Assembly (NCBI GenBank): GCA_002328075.1
Contig: DCVT01000034.1
Span: 1 to 26,644 of the forward strand
Direction: 5' to 3'
Source: Anaerolineales bacterium UBA2181
GTDB taxonomy: Bacteria; Chloroflexota; Anaerolineae; Promineifilales; UBA4811
Length of the DNA: 26,644 nt
Shown here: in pieces, positions 7,357 through 14,632 of the stretch
Numbering within the stretch: the first letter of the stretch is position 1
Layout of the letters: each line of letters begins with the position of its first letter
Notes under the pieces: model-generated
What the model saw: only the letters and a program-made list of their open reading frames with translations
The model's database searches: none
Told to the model about the DNA's origin: nothing
Made by a program: the position numbers and the translations under genes

Positions 7357-8693
7357 TGGCCATTCTCCGACTCGAGCCGGCGGACAATGCGGTGCTTACC
7401 GCCGGCAGTGCGCGGTATTGATGAGACAAACATGACCTCAACCTGCACCTCGGAACCCAGCGCCTCCGCAAAACGGGCGGAAATCAGACCTCGTGTCTGG
7501 ACCTGGTCGCAGTGGGAGTCGGCCACCACGGTCACCTGCAGGCGTGTCGCAGTCAATTGAAGGATTTGGTACTGCCAGACGTGCGGAGTACCGCTCAAGA
7601 TGGAGCGCGCCAGTTGCGGATGCACAACCCGCCCTGACGGCAGCGCAATCCAGTCATCAGCCCGGCCCTGGATGGGGGAAAGCAATGGTAGCGATCTACC
7701 GCACGGACACGGTTCCTCCACAAGTGCCGCGATGTCTTCCAACCGGTAATTGAGCAGCACGGTCGCACGATTGACCAGGTTGGACACCACCAATTCACCG
7801 GTTCCACCGGCAGCCATCACCTGGTCGCGGTCCGCAACGCGCAAAGGGTAGAGATCCACGTTTACGTGATACCCGCGGTGTTCGAGGCATTCAAAACCGA
7901 TCTTGAACGCCTCCACCGCCTGATACGTGCCCAGGACGGGAATGCCTAACTGATCCTGGATGAGCCGTCGGACCGACTCCGAGATGCCGTCCGAACTAAA
8001 GGTGATGACCTTTGGCTGGTGAAACGGAATCTGGTTGGCAAGGACAAATGAGAACAAAACCCCGAGATACGAGCCATAGCTGTGAATTACGTCTGGCTCG
8101 AACGCATTCAGCAATTCCACGTTGCTCTCTACGGGATCTAGCAGCGACAGGTACTGCCGCTCGATGCGCACCCTGTTCGGGGATAGCACACGGCTGTGGG
8201 AAAAGCGGTGGACCTCGCGGGCGGTGCTCATGGGCGAAGCGATCACCGCCTCACGGTATCCAACCGTTTTGCCCACCAGTCGGGCATAGATCGAACGTTC
8301 ACGCTCTCCATGTGCAGCGTTCTGGAACAGGGCAGCAGTATCGTGAAATACCGTGATCGGCATTCCGCTGCTGCCGCCGGAGCGAACGCCGAGCCGTTGT
8401 TCCGGGGACACGCGGGTGGAAAGAAAGCTATCCGGTTCCCGCTGAAGGTCACGGCGATCGACTATGGGCAGGTTGGCCAGGTCATCGGCCGTGCGGATGT
8501 CCGCCGCTCGCAGGCCGCGTTCGTCCATTACGCGACGATAGTAGGGGACGGTGGCATACGCATACCGGACCATGGCCCGAACCCGCCGGTCACGATCGCG
8601 TTCAATCGATTCGAGCGACCGGAACGGATAGGTAGATTGGCCCAATAGGTGCCGAGCCATGTACGCGGACCAGAAAAGACGCTCGAACAGCAT
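7353..8693 (-). CDS. CapK/PaaK-like adenylate-forming enzyme, first copy
   Basis: This 446-residue CapK-family protein has the phosphate-binding loop RSGGSSGMP (104-112), IHSYGSYLGVLFSF in the N-terminal domain, TYQAVEAFKIGFEC (256-269), NLVNRATVLLNYRLED (305-320) with the ribose-binding acidic residue, CPCGRSLPLL (329-338) and a C-terminal TAGGKHRIV holding the candidate catalytic lysine. The open frame continues about 360 bases upstream into the GT4 gene, but that part has no family similarity. The ATG at 8691-8693 gives the family N-terminus MLFERLFW and has GGAAAGGAG just upstream. It lies one base after the stop of the glycosyltransferase gene. It differs from the second copy in the adenine motif (YQAVE against YQATE), so the two may use different substrates. 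Confidence 0.85.
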   Translation of the reverse strand: MLFERLFWSAYMARHLLGQSTYPFRSLESIERDRDRRVRAMVRYAYATVPYYRRVMDERGLRAADIRTADDLANLPIVDRRDLQREPDSFLSTRVSPEQRLGVRSGGSSGMPITVFHDTAALFQNAAHGERERSIYARLVGKTVGYREAVIASPMSTAREVHRFSHSRVLSPNRVRIERQYLSLLDPVESNVELLNAFEPDVIHSYGSYLGVLFSFVLANQIPFHQPKVITFSSDGISESVRRLIQDQLGIPVLGTYQAVEAFKIGFECLEHRGYHVNVDLYPLRVADRDQVMAAGGTGELVVSNLVNRATVLLNYRLEDIAALVEEPCPCGRSLPLLSPIQGRADDWIALPSGRVVHPQLARSILSGTPHVWQYQILQLTATRLQVTVVADSHCDQVQTRGLISARFAEALGSEVQVEVMFVSSIPRTAGGKHRIVRRLESENGQ

Positions 8694-8694
8694 G

Positions 8695-9837
8695 CTACTC
8701 CTTTCCGGCCGCCCGTCGAAGCAGCGCGCAATGCGCCTCAACCAAGCGAGTATACTCCCATCGATCGCGCTGGCCGACTGCCCGGGCACCCATCTGCATC
8801 GCCAGGGCGGGATCGTCCAACAGCCGCGCGATAGCGCCGGCAAGCTTTTGAGGATCACGGGGCGGCACCAGCAACCCGGTTTCGCCCTGGTCAACAATCT
8901 CGCGCACCCCGCCCACATCAGACGCCACAACCGGCAATCCGCACATGCCGGCCTCGGCCAGGACCCATCCGAAAGCCTCTCGGTTGGACGGCAGCACCAA
9001 CATGCTGCTCTGCTGATATAACCCGACCAGTTCCTCGGGCGACACGCGATCGACAAACTCGACCCACGGCGTCAGCCGCAGACGGTCTACCAGTGCCTCC
9101 AGGCGTCGGTACTGCGGGCCACCGCCAACCAACCTGAGCGTCAGGGAATAGCCAGCGTCCAGTAGAATTCTCATGGCTCGCAGCAGTGTCGCTATGCCCT
9201 TTTCCTTGGCCAATCTGCCGGCAAATATCAGCTTACCCTGTCTGTAACGATCCAGGCCCATCTCGCCCGGACCAAAGATGCGGGTCCGACGGATGTTGGG
9301 CAACGCGCAGACGCGATCCGGGGCAACACCGAGCCGGATCACCTCCTGCCCAACCTTGTGGCTGACAGTATGCACCAGCGTCGCTCGGCGGAGCAGATAG
9401 ATGGACAGATAGTAATCGAACCAGTACCGCGGTGACTCTAGCCGCCACTCAAGTGTGCTAAAGTAATCCGAGTGGCATGTGACCAGCCAGGGTATTGAAT
9501 AGCGCCGGCTGAGCCAGAACCCAATCAGCCCAGCCCCCATGGGGTCCGCCGAGGTGATCAGCGAATACCCCACCTCTTGCTGAAGCTTGTTCCCAATACG
9601 CCAGGCATCGGCGAAAAAGTGCAGCTTGCTGAGCGACCGGGTGGGGTATACCGTTGAATACGGAGTTATCGCAGTAGCCGCCCAGGGGGCTCGTCGGGTC
9701 GAGTAGACCAGATAATCAACGCGGCCCAACGCTTTGCCCAGATCGCGCACAACCTCATGCTGGCCTGGACCTCGGTGACGTAACAGCCAATCGACCACAC
9801 CGATGCGGAGGATTCGCAGTTCTGGGTTACCGTTCAT
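8695..9837 (-). CDS. GT4-family (GT-B fold) glycosyltransferase
   Basis: This 380-residue retaining glycosyltransferase is of family 4. The N-terminal acceptor domain runs to about 185 (LVTCHSDYFS, LVHTVSHKVG). The C-terminal donor domain begins with KLIFAGRLAKEKGI (202-215), in which the arginine and lysine bind donor phosphate. It contains LVGGGPQYRRLE and the E-x7-E signature REAFGWVLAEAG with E287 and E295, followed by LPVVASDVGGVREIV. There is no signal peptide, so it acts in the cytoplasm or at the inner face of the membrane on a lipid-linked acceptor. The ATG overlaps the flippase stop as ATGA. Sugar specificity cannot be read from sequence. Confidence 0.9.
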   Translation of the reverse strand: MNGNPELRILRIGVVDWLLRHRGPGQHEVVRDLGKALGRVDYLVYSTRRAPWAATAITPYSTVYPTRSLSKLHFFADAWRIGNKLQQEVGYSLITSADPMGAGLIGFWLSRRYSIPWLVTCHSDYFSTLEWRLESPRYWFDYYLSIYLLRRATLVHTVSHKVGQEVIRLGVAPDRVCALPNIRRTRIFGPGEMGLDRYRQGKLIFAGRLAKEKGIATLLRAMRILLDAGYSLTLRLVGGGPQYRRLEALVDRLRLTPWVEFVDRVSPEELVGLYQQSSMLVLPSNREAFGWVLAEAGMCGLPVVASDVGGVREIVDQGETGLLVPPRDPQKLAGAIARLLDDPALAMQMGARAVGQRDRWEYTRLVEAHCALLRRAAGKE

Positions 9838-11315
9838 GGAACCCTTTCGCTCGCTCGCGCACCGCCGGTCGGTCGGATCATTTGCCAGGCGCTCGCCAGT
9901 TCACGCCAGGTTACCACCCGACCGGCAAGCAGCAGCGCAGCATACACCGCAACAGAGAGGACAAAGAGCAAGCTATCGACCGGCAGGCTGGACCGTAGCC
10001 AGAGCAAAGGCAGGCACACTCCACCCAGCGCCACCGCCAGCAACCACCGCCGCAGCGAGAACGGCATCACGCGTTGGACGCGGACCACGATGAATAGCGT
10101 ATAAAGCACAGAAGCTACCAGGGCAGCCAAGCTGGCACCCAGGCTTTGTTCTGCACGGATCAGGAACGGACCGATTATCCACAAGGCCGCCAGCCGTACG
10201 GCGGCCGACGACAGCGCGATGTCCGGCCGATCGCGAACCATTGCCAGGACGTGCGCCAGATTGCTTAGGGCCAGCAGAAGCAGACTCGCTGCCAGCACAA
10301 TCAGGCTGGGTGTGACCGGCCGGTAGGCCGCGCCCAAGACTACCGGCACCAGGTGTTCCGCCAGAAACAAGACTGCCAAGATCACCACCATGCCACCGGC
10401 CGCCAAGGCAGCAGACAACCTCTCGGCCCACCGGCGCACCTCTTGCTCCTGGCCTCCATCTAGCCATGTGACAAAGACCGCCGAGAAGGCCATGGCCACT
10501 TGCGGAAAGACCTGAGCCACCGTCATCGTTATGTCATTGGCCAGTCCAAAGTAACCAACCTGGGCATAATCGCCCGTGACTGCTCGTATCAGTGCAGGTC
10601 CGCTGCGCTGAAACGCGGTTTGCAGCAAGCCACCGGCGAAAAAGAGCAGACCAAACCGGAGTTCAGGGCCAAGCACGGGCCAGTCCCTCCTTAGCCGCGG
10701 CCAGTCGACGTGGCTCTTTCCCCAGCCGATGCCGGCCAGCAACACGCTGGCTTCAACCAAGAGAAAGGCAGCAGCAGCGCCGACCAATCCACGTAGCAGG
10801 AAACCGGCGGGTAGTAACGCCAAGGTCAACCATCCGCGCATGACCTGAGCCATTCCCCAACGGTCAGCCCGGTTGACGCCCAGGAACAGGGTAAAGAACT
10901 GATGTGCCAGCGCCCGAAGGCAGACCCCCCCTGCCAGGAACAACAACACCAACGGATCCAGGTCCCGCAACCACAGCAGTGTTAGTAGCAGGTACGAGGC
11001 AGCCGCGATCAGCCCACTACCGGAGCGTACGGTGAGCAGCCGGGCAAAAAACAGCTTGAAGGCTGAGCGGTCATGCGCCAGGCGCGGACCGTAACGAGCC
11101 ATCACCTGGGTGAAACCCAACTCGCTTGCCATGGTGAACCAGAGCGCCAACGAGGCCAGCAAGTTGTACTGCCCGTAGGTGTCCGGACCCATGAGGCGCG
11201 GAATGAACGTCGCGAAAAGAAACCCGCTGGCAACCTGGGCACCTCGGAGAAGCACAAGGAACCCGGCATTGCGCACGGTGGTCTGGGTCTGGGATTCCAT
11301 CTGACGCCGAATCAC
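9834..11315 (-). CDS. Polysaccharide/oligosaccharide flippase (Wzx/RfbX type, MOP superfamily)
   Basis: This 493-residue, very hydrophobic protein has about 12-14 membrane helices. Family features are the N-terminal TVRNAGFLVLLRGAQVASG, RLMGPDTYGQYNL (the MGPxxYG motif of polysaccharide exporters) and GYFGLANDITMTVAQVFPQV in the middle. It would flip undecaprenyl-linked oligosaccharides, or a related lipid-linked glycan, across the inner membrane. The open frame begins with a GTG at 11313-11315; an ATG five codons later (11300) is equally possible and neither has a strong ribosome-binding site. It is the first gene of the glycan operon, 38 bases downstream of a TATAAT box. Confidence 0.88.
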   Translation of the reverse strand: MIRRQMESQTQTTVRNAGFLVLLRGAQVASGFLFATFIPRLMGPDTYGQYNLLASLALWFTMASELGFTQVMARYGPRLAHDRSAFKLFFARLLTVRSGSGLIAAASYLLLTLLWLRDLDPLVLLFLAGGVCLRALAHQFFTLFLGVNRADRWGMAQVMRGWLTLALLPAGFLLRGLVGAAAAFLLVEASVLLAGIGWGKSHVDWPRLRRDWPVLGPELRFGLLFFAGGLLQTAFQRSGPALIRAVTGDYAQVGYFGLANDITMTVAQVFPQVAMAFSAVFVTWLDGGQEQEVRRWAERLSAALAAGGMVVILAVLFLAEHLVPVVLGAAYRPVTPSLIVLAASLLLLALSNLAHVLAMVRDRPDIALSSAAVRLAALWIIGPFLIRAEQSLGASLAALVASVLYTLFIVVRVQRVMPFSLRRWLLAVALGGVCLPLLWLRSSLPVDSLLFVLSVAVYAALLLAGRVVTWRELASAWQMIRPTGGARASERVP

Positions 11316-11352
11316 GGCTTCGTGGAGTCTGATTGCTGGGTCACAAGCAGGG

Positions 11353-11361
11353 ATTATAACA
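11353..11361 (-). promoter_or_regulatory. Extended -10 promoter of the glycan operon
   Basis: The minus strand reads TGTTATAAT, a perfect -10 hexamer preceded by the TGn extension. No convincing -35 box lies 16-18 bases upstream, which is common for extended -10 promoters. Transcription would start near 11346, about 30-45 bases ahead of the flippase start. Confidence 0.5.
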
Positions 11362-11526
11362 CAGGACAGAAACGGCCCATGGGGGATTCAACCGCAGCCC
11401 GGCGGTCGCTTCATCAGGTCCTTTTCATACGGCGGGCGACGGGCTTTGCCAGTCCTGACCCCGGGGGAAAAGGGGGTGGCCTCAGGCAGTCCGGTAAACG
11501 CGGGGCACCGATCGTGGCTAGGACCG

Positions 11527-11549
11527 GGCGGCATTTCGGCGCAGCCGCC
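11527..11549 (-). other. Inverted repeat downstream of the M20 gene, possible weak terminator
   Basis: GGCGGC and GCCGCC flank an 11-base loop about 50 bases downstream of the M20 stop codon. There is no T-run after it, so it is at best a factor-dependent or weak terminator. The rest of the 285-base gap between the M20 gene and the flippase start shows no coding sequence beyond the promoter listed separately. Confidence 0.25.
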
Positions 11550-11600
11550 GCACGTTGGTTCGCGGAATCAGCGTCCAGTTGTGGCGGGCTCAGGTGCGGT

Positions 11601-12779
11601 TCAGTTGGCCCCCATAAAGTCCGCTGCTGCCGCGGTTAACAGGGCCACCGCCAGAGGCATCGCCGCTTCGTCAAAGTCAAAGCGGGGGTTATGATGGCCA
11701 TGCACCAACCCGGCTGCAGCGTTACGCGACCCGACAAATGCATAGCAGCCGGGTATTACCCGATGAACAAAAGCCATGTCTTCTGAACCCATCGTACGCA
11801 TATGTACGATGTTGTCCTCACCCACCAGCTCGGCTGCTGCCCGCCGAACCAGCGCCACCGCCCGCGGATCGTTAACCAGGGTTGGGCTGAGCGGGTCAAG
11901 ATGCAAACTCACGCTGCATCCCATCGTCGTGCCAATCCCCTGAGCAATCTCCCGAACCCGACGCAAGAGCAATTGACGTACTGGTTCGTCAAAACACCGC
12001 AGAGTGCCGCGGAGGGTCACCCTGTCTGGGATGATGTTGAACGCCTCCCCCGCGTGGACGGATCCCACGCTGAGAACCGCCGCCTGCTGGGGATTGACGT
12101 TTCGGCTGATCACGGTCTGCCAGGCAAGGATCATCTGAGCCGCCGCAACCATCGGATCGATGCCCAGATGGGGCGCTGCGCCGTGCGCTCCCTGCCCCTG
12201 GATAATGCACTCCCAGGACTCAGCCGATGCCATGACCGGCCCCGTTACCGCGCTCACCTGACCCACCGGCAACTCGTTCCACAGGTGCAGGGCCAGTGCC
12301 ATATCAGCCGCAGGTCCAATGCGATCTACAGCCCCCTCTTGTACCATGACGTCCGCGCCGTTCAGGCCTTCCTCCCCCGGCTGGAACATCAGTTTTACCG
12401 AACCCGACCATTCCGCCTGGTGACGAGCTAACAAGGTAGCTACCCCCAGCCCGATCGCCACGTGCCCGTCATGTCCACAGGCATGCATCAAACCAGGGTG
12501 GCGGGATTTGTACGGAATATCGTTTTCTTCTTGGAGCGGCAGGCCGTCCATGTCAAACCGCAGGAGCAGACACGGGCCAGGTCGATCACTGGTGAGCCAG
12601 GCCACAATACCCGTCTTGGCAATCCCGGTCTGAAGGTGGTAACCCAATCGGCCCAGTTCGGCCTCAACCACACCGGCAGTACGGACCAGGTCAAGCCCAA
12701 GCTCGGGATACATATGTAGGTCACGTCGCCAGGACACCAATTGCTGGCTGACCGAGTTGGCGCGATCCATCCACTTCAT
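11601..12779 (-). CDS. M20-family amidohydrolase/aminoacylase
   Basis: This 392-residue, metal-dependent amidohydrolase is of the M20D type (IAA-amino-acid hydrolase, N-acyl-amino-acid or N-acetyl-diaminopimelate deacetylase relatives). Motifs are RRDLHMYPELG (18-28), LLLRFDMDGLP (71-81), HACGHDGH (99-106) carrying the bridging-type cysteine C101 and H103, FQPGEEG (132-138) with the general-base glutamate, ALHLWNELPVG and GHHNPRFDFDE near the end. Its length matches the family norm. The start is the ATG at 12777-12779, overlapping the LmbE gene stop as ATGA. The frame is open for 77 codons further upstream, but that stretch lies in the LmbE gene and has no family similarity. Its substrate is probably an N-acyl amino compound; the exact one is unknown. 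Confidence 0.88.
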   Translation of the reverse strand: MKWMDRANSVSQQLVSWRRDLHMYPELGLDLVRTAGVVEAELGRLGYHLQTGIAKTGIVAWLTSDRPGPCLLLRFDMDGLPLQEENDIPYKSRHPGLMHACGHDGHVAIGLGVATLLARHQAEWSGSVKLMFQPGEEGLNGADVMVQEGAVDRIGPAADMALALHLWNELPVGQVSAVTGPVMASAESWECIIQGQGAHGAAPHLGIDPMVAAAQMILAWQTVISRNVNPQQAAVLSVGSVHAGEAFNIIPDRVTLRGTLRCFDEPVRQLLLRRVREIAQGIGTTMGCSVSLHLDPLSPTLVNDPRAVALVRRAAAELVGEDNIVHMRTMGSEDMAFVHRVIPGCYAFVGSRNAAAGLVHGHHNPRFDFDEAAMPLAVALLTAAAADFMGAN

Positions 12780-13468
12780 CGGAGTATGATCCTCCTGAAT
12801 CTCTCCAGGTAGCGACCGTCCGGCTGCGCCGCCCTTTGCCGTACCCGCTCCAGAACGAACTCCGGTTCGGGCAGCTGGCTCTTGTGTCGGGCGATCGCCT
12901 CCAGCTTTCGGCCGATGCTGGAAGAGATATCCACCTCCACGTTCGGTTCCATCGGCACGGCGATCCAGACCTGGCTGGGCGAATGCGGCGCCAAACCCTC
13001 TACTGTCCAAAGTTCAGGGAAGAATCGAGAGTTGCCAGCCGCAGGGAACAGCGCACTCAACGTCGCATCACCCATCGCCCGGTGATCCGGATGATTCACC
13101 CGCTGGTCGCCATAGTAGTAAAGCGGGTCAGTGGATACGACGATGTCCGGCCGGAAGAGCCGAATCACGCGCACCAGGTCCCGCCGCAGTCCCAGGTCCG
13201 CAACCAGTTCACCATCCGGACGCCGGAGAAACACGATTTCACCAGCGCCGATGACATCAGCAGCAGCACGCTGCTCCGCTTCTCGCAGGGCGGTCAACTC
13301 CGCCGAGGGAAGGGTTGCGTCCTGACTACCTTTGTCCCCGCTGGTAGCCAGAACGTAGCAAATATCCCTGCCTTCGGCCGCCCACAACGCCAGGGTACCG
13401 CCGCAGAAAAACTCGGGATCGTCCGGGTGCGCCATGCAGACCAGCACCCGCTGTTCTGGCACCGTCAT
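12776..13468 (-). CDS. PIG-L/LmbE-family N-deacetylase
   Basis: This 230-residue zinc deacetylase is of the family that includes MshB, BshB and GlcNAc-PI deacetylase. The zinc site is visible: AHPDDPE (13-19) gives H14 and D17, and NHPDH (125-129) gives the third ligand. GDKGSQDATLP and LRRPDGEL are family loops. These enzymes remove N-acetyl groups from amino sugars or their conjugates. The ATG overlaps the ricT stop (ATGA) and the gene in turn overlaps the M20 gene, so translational coupling of the two hydrolases is likely. No thiol ligase or glycosyltransferase of mycothiol or bacillithiol synthesis is nearby, so that role is not supported by context. Confidence 0.88.
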   Translation of the reverse strand: MTVPEQRVLVCMAHPDDPEFFCGGTLALWAAEGRDICYVLATSGDKGSQDATLPSAELTALREAEQRAAADVIGAGEIVFLRRPDGELVADLGLRRDLVRVIRLFRPDIVVSTDPLYYYGDQRVNHPDHRAMGDATLSALFPAAGNSRFFPELWTVEGLAPHSPSQVWIAVPMEPNVEVDISSSIGRKLEAIARHKSQLPEPEFVLERVRQRAAQPDGRYLERFRRIILR

Positions 13469-14592
13469 TCTGATTGTCCCGGCCGGTCAGTTGGTTGGGA
13501 GGAACTCTTGGAGCGGGAGCGACGGCGGCGGCGCGACGACCGTTTGGAATGCGATGTACGATCTGTCGTCTGGGGCGGTTGGCGCACCACGGCATCGGTC
13601 GGCTCAACACTCGGTCTGGGGGTTTCTATCGGTTCGGGCCGGTGTGACCGCTTGGGCCGCTTGCGCGGTTCACGGACAGGAGCAGTGTCTCCCTTGGCTG
13701 AATCCGACCCCCAACAGAGCTCGTCGGTTGCATCGGGAAAGACCGATTCCCAGGACGGAGCAGTCGTCGCTTCATCTGGCGGAGGAGCGGTGAATTCGGT
13801 GCTGCCAACATCCTCGCGCTGGACCACATGCCGAACCCCTTCCACATCCACAACCACCACCCCCGCCATCGTGCGAACCTCCATCACCCGACCCTTGCCG
13901 TACGGCGTCACCACATCCTTGCCCCGCTTGGGCAGCCCTCGGGCTTCCTCGGCGTACTGCTCATGCTCATATGAAAGGCAGCACCGCAGACGGCCGCAGA
14001 GCCCAGTCACTTCGCTGGGGGTCAGAGATATCTGTTGGACCTTGGCCATGCGAATGGAGACCGAGTCAAACCGCACCAGGAAACGAGAGCAACAGCGTTG
14101 GATGCCACAGGCACCCAACCCGTCCAGCTCCTTGGCCAGGTCCCGCGGCCCAACCTGGTACAGCTCGACCCTGGCCCGTAACGCGCGCCGCAGATCCCGC
14201 TCCAACTGCGTTTGTTCCGGCCGCTTCCGGTCGGCAGTGTAGTGAATGGTTACCTGCGAGCCGTCGAAATTGTACTCCGCCTTGACGAACCGGTACCCGT
14301 AAAGACCCAGTTGCTCGGCTCGTTCGGCGCAGGTGACAAGAACCCCCAGGGCCTGCGAATCCCAGTGCTGCTGCATCGCAAGATCTCTGGGTGTCGCCCG
14401 GCGTTCGATTGGCTTGCACGAACGGCCTCCAGTTTGCTCGTCGGTGACATAGCTATTGACAATCCCGAGCTGTTTTCCGCGGCTGGTCTCGACAACCACA
14501 CGATCACCAGGCTGCAGATCAGTGATCCCCTGGGCGTCGAAATGATACCGTTTACCGACGGAACCAAACTGGATGGCGATGATCGGTGGCAT
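13465..14592 (-). CDS. ricT: PSP1-domain protein RicT (YaaT) with Arg/Ser-rich tail
   Basis: This 375-residue protein belongs to the PSP1/RicT family. In Bacillus, RicT works with RicA and RicF in an Fe-S-containing complex that promotes RNase Y-dependent mRNA processing. The PSP1 core spans about 1-265: PPIIAIQFGSVGKRYHF, then ACGIQRCCSRF (161-171) and GLCGRLRCCLSYE (197-209). These cysteines are conserved in the family. A KOW-like segment follows (GKDVVTPYGKGRVMEV). From about 265 the protein continues as a low-complexity tail rich in Pro, Ser, Lys and Arg, including a run SSRRRRRSRSKSSS. The start at 14592 (MPPIIAI) is preferred over an in-frame start ten codons upstream because family proteins begin there and AGGA lies at suitable spacing. 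It sits 40 bases downstream of mrp. Confidence 0.88.
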   Translation of the reverse strand: MPPIIAIQFGSVGKRYHFDAQGITDLQPGDRVVVETSRGKQLGIVNSYVTDEQTGGRSCKPIERRATPRDLAMQQHWDSQALGVLVTCAERAEQLGLYGYRFVKAEYNFDGSQVTIHYTADRKRPEQTQLERDLRRALRARVELYQVGPRDLAKELDGLGACGIQRCCSRFLVRFDSVSIRMAKVQQISLTPSEVTGLCGRLRCCLSYEHEQYAEEARGLPKRGKDVVTPYGKGRVMEVRTMAGVVVVDVEGVRHVVQREDVGSTEFTAPPPDEATTAPSWESVFPDATDELCWGSDSAKGDTAPVREPRKRPKRSHRPEPIETPRPSVEPTDAVVRQPPQTTDRTSHSKRSSRRRRRSRSKSSSQPTDRPGQSE

Positions 14593-14632
14593 GGCGCGTG
14601 TCCTGAGAATCGGCCCAATCAAGCTACGGTCG

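Noticed and set aside
8694..9056. N-terminal extension of the first CapK frame
   Set aside because: It overlaps the donor domain of the GT4 gene, shows no family similarity, and a good ribosome-binding site precedes the ATG at 8693.
11457..11480. G-rich tract with GGGGG-AAAA-GGGGG considered as a terminator or structured element
   Set aside because: The G-runs are direct, not inverted, repeats and too few runs are present for a convincing quadruplex.
12780..13010. N-terminal extension of the M20 frame
   Set aside because: It lies inside the LmbE gene and is Gly/Arg-rich without similarity; the ATGA overlap gives the family-typical start.
12836..14242. 468-codon plus-strand open frame antisense to ricT and the LmbE gene
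   Set aside because: It is very rich in Arg, Pro and Ser, as expected of an antisense frame in GC-rich DNA. The minus-strand genes have clear family motifs and overlapping starts and stops.
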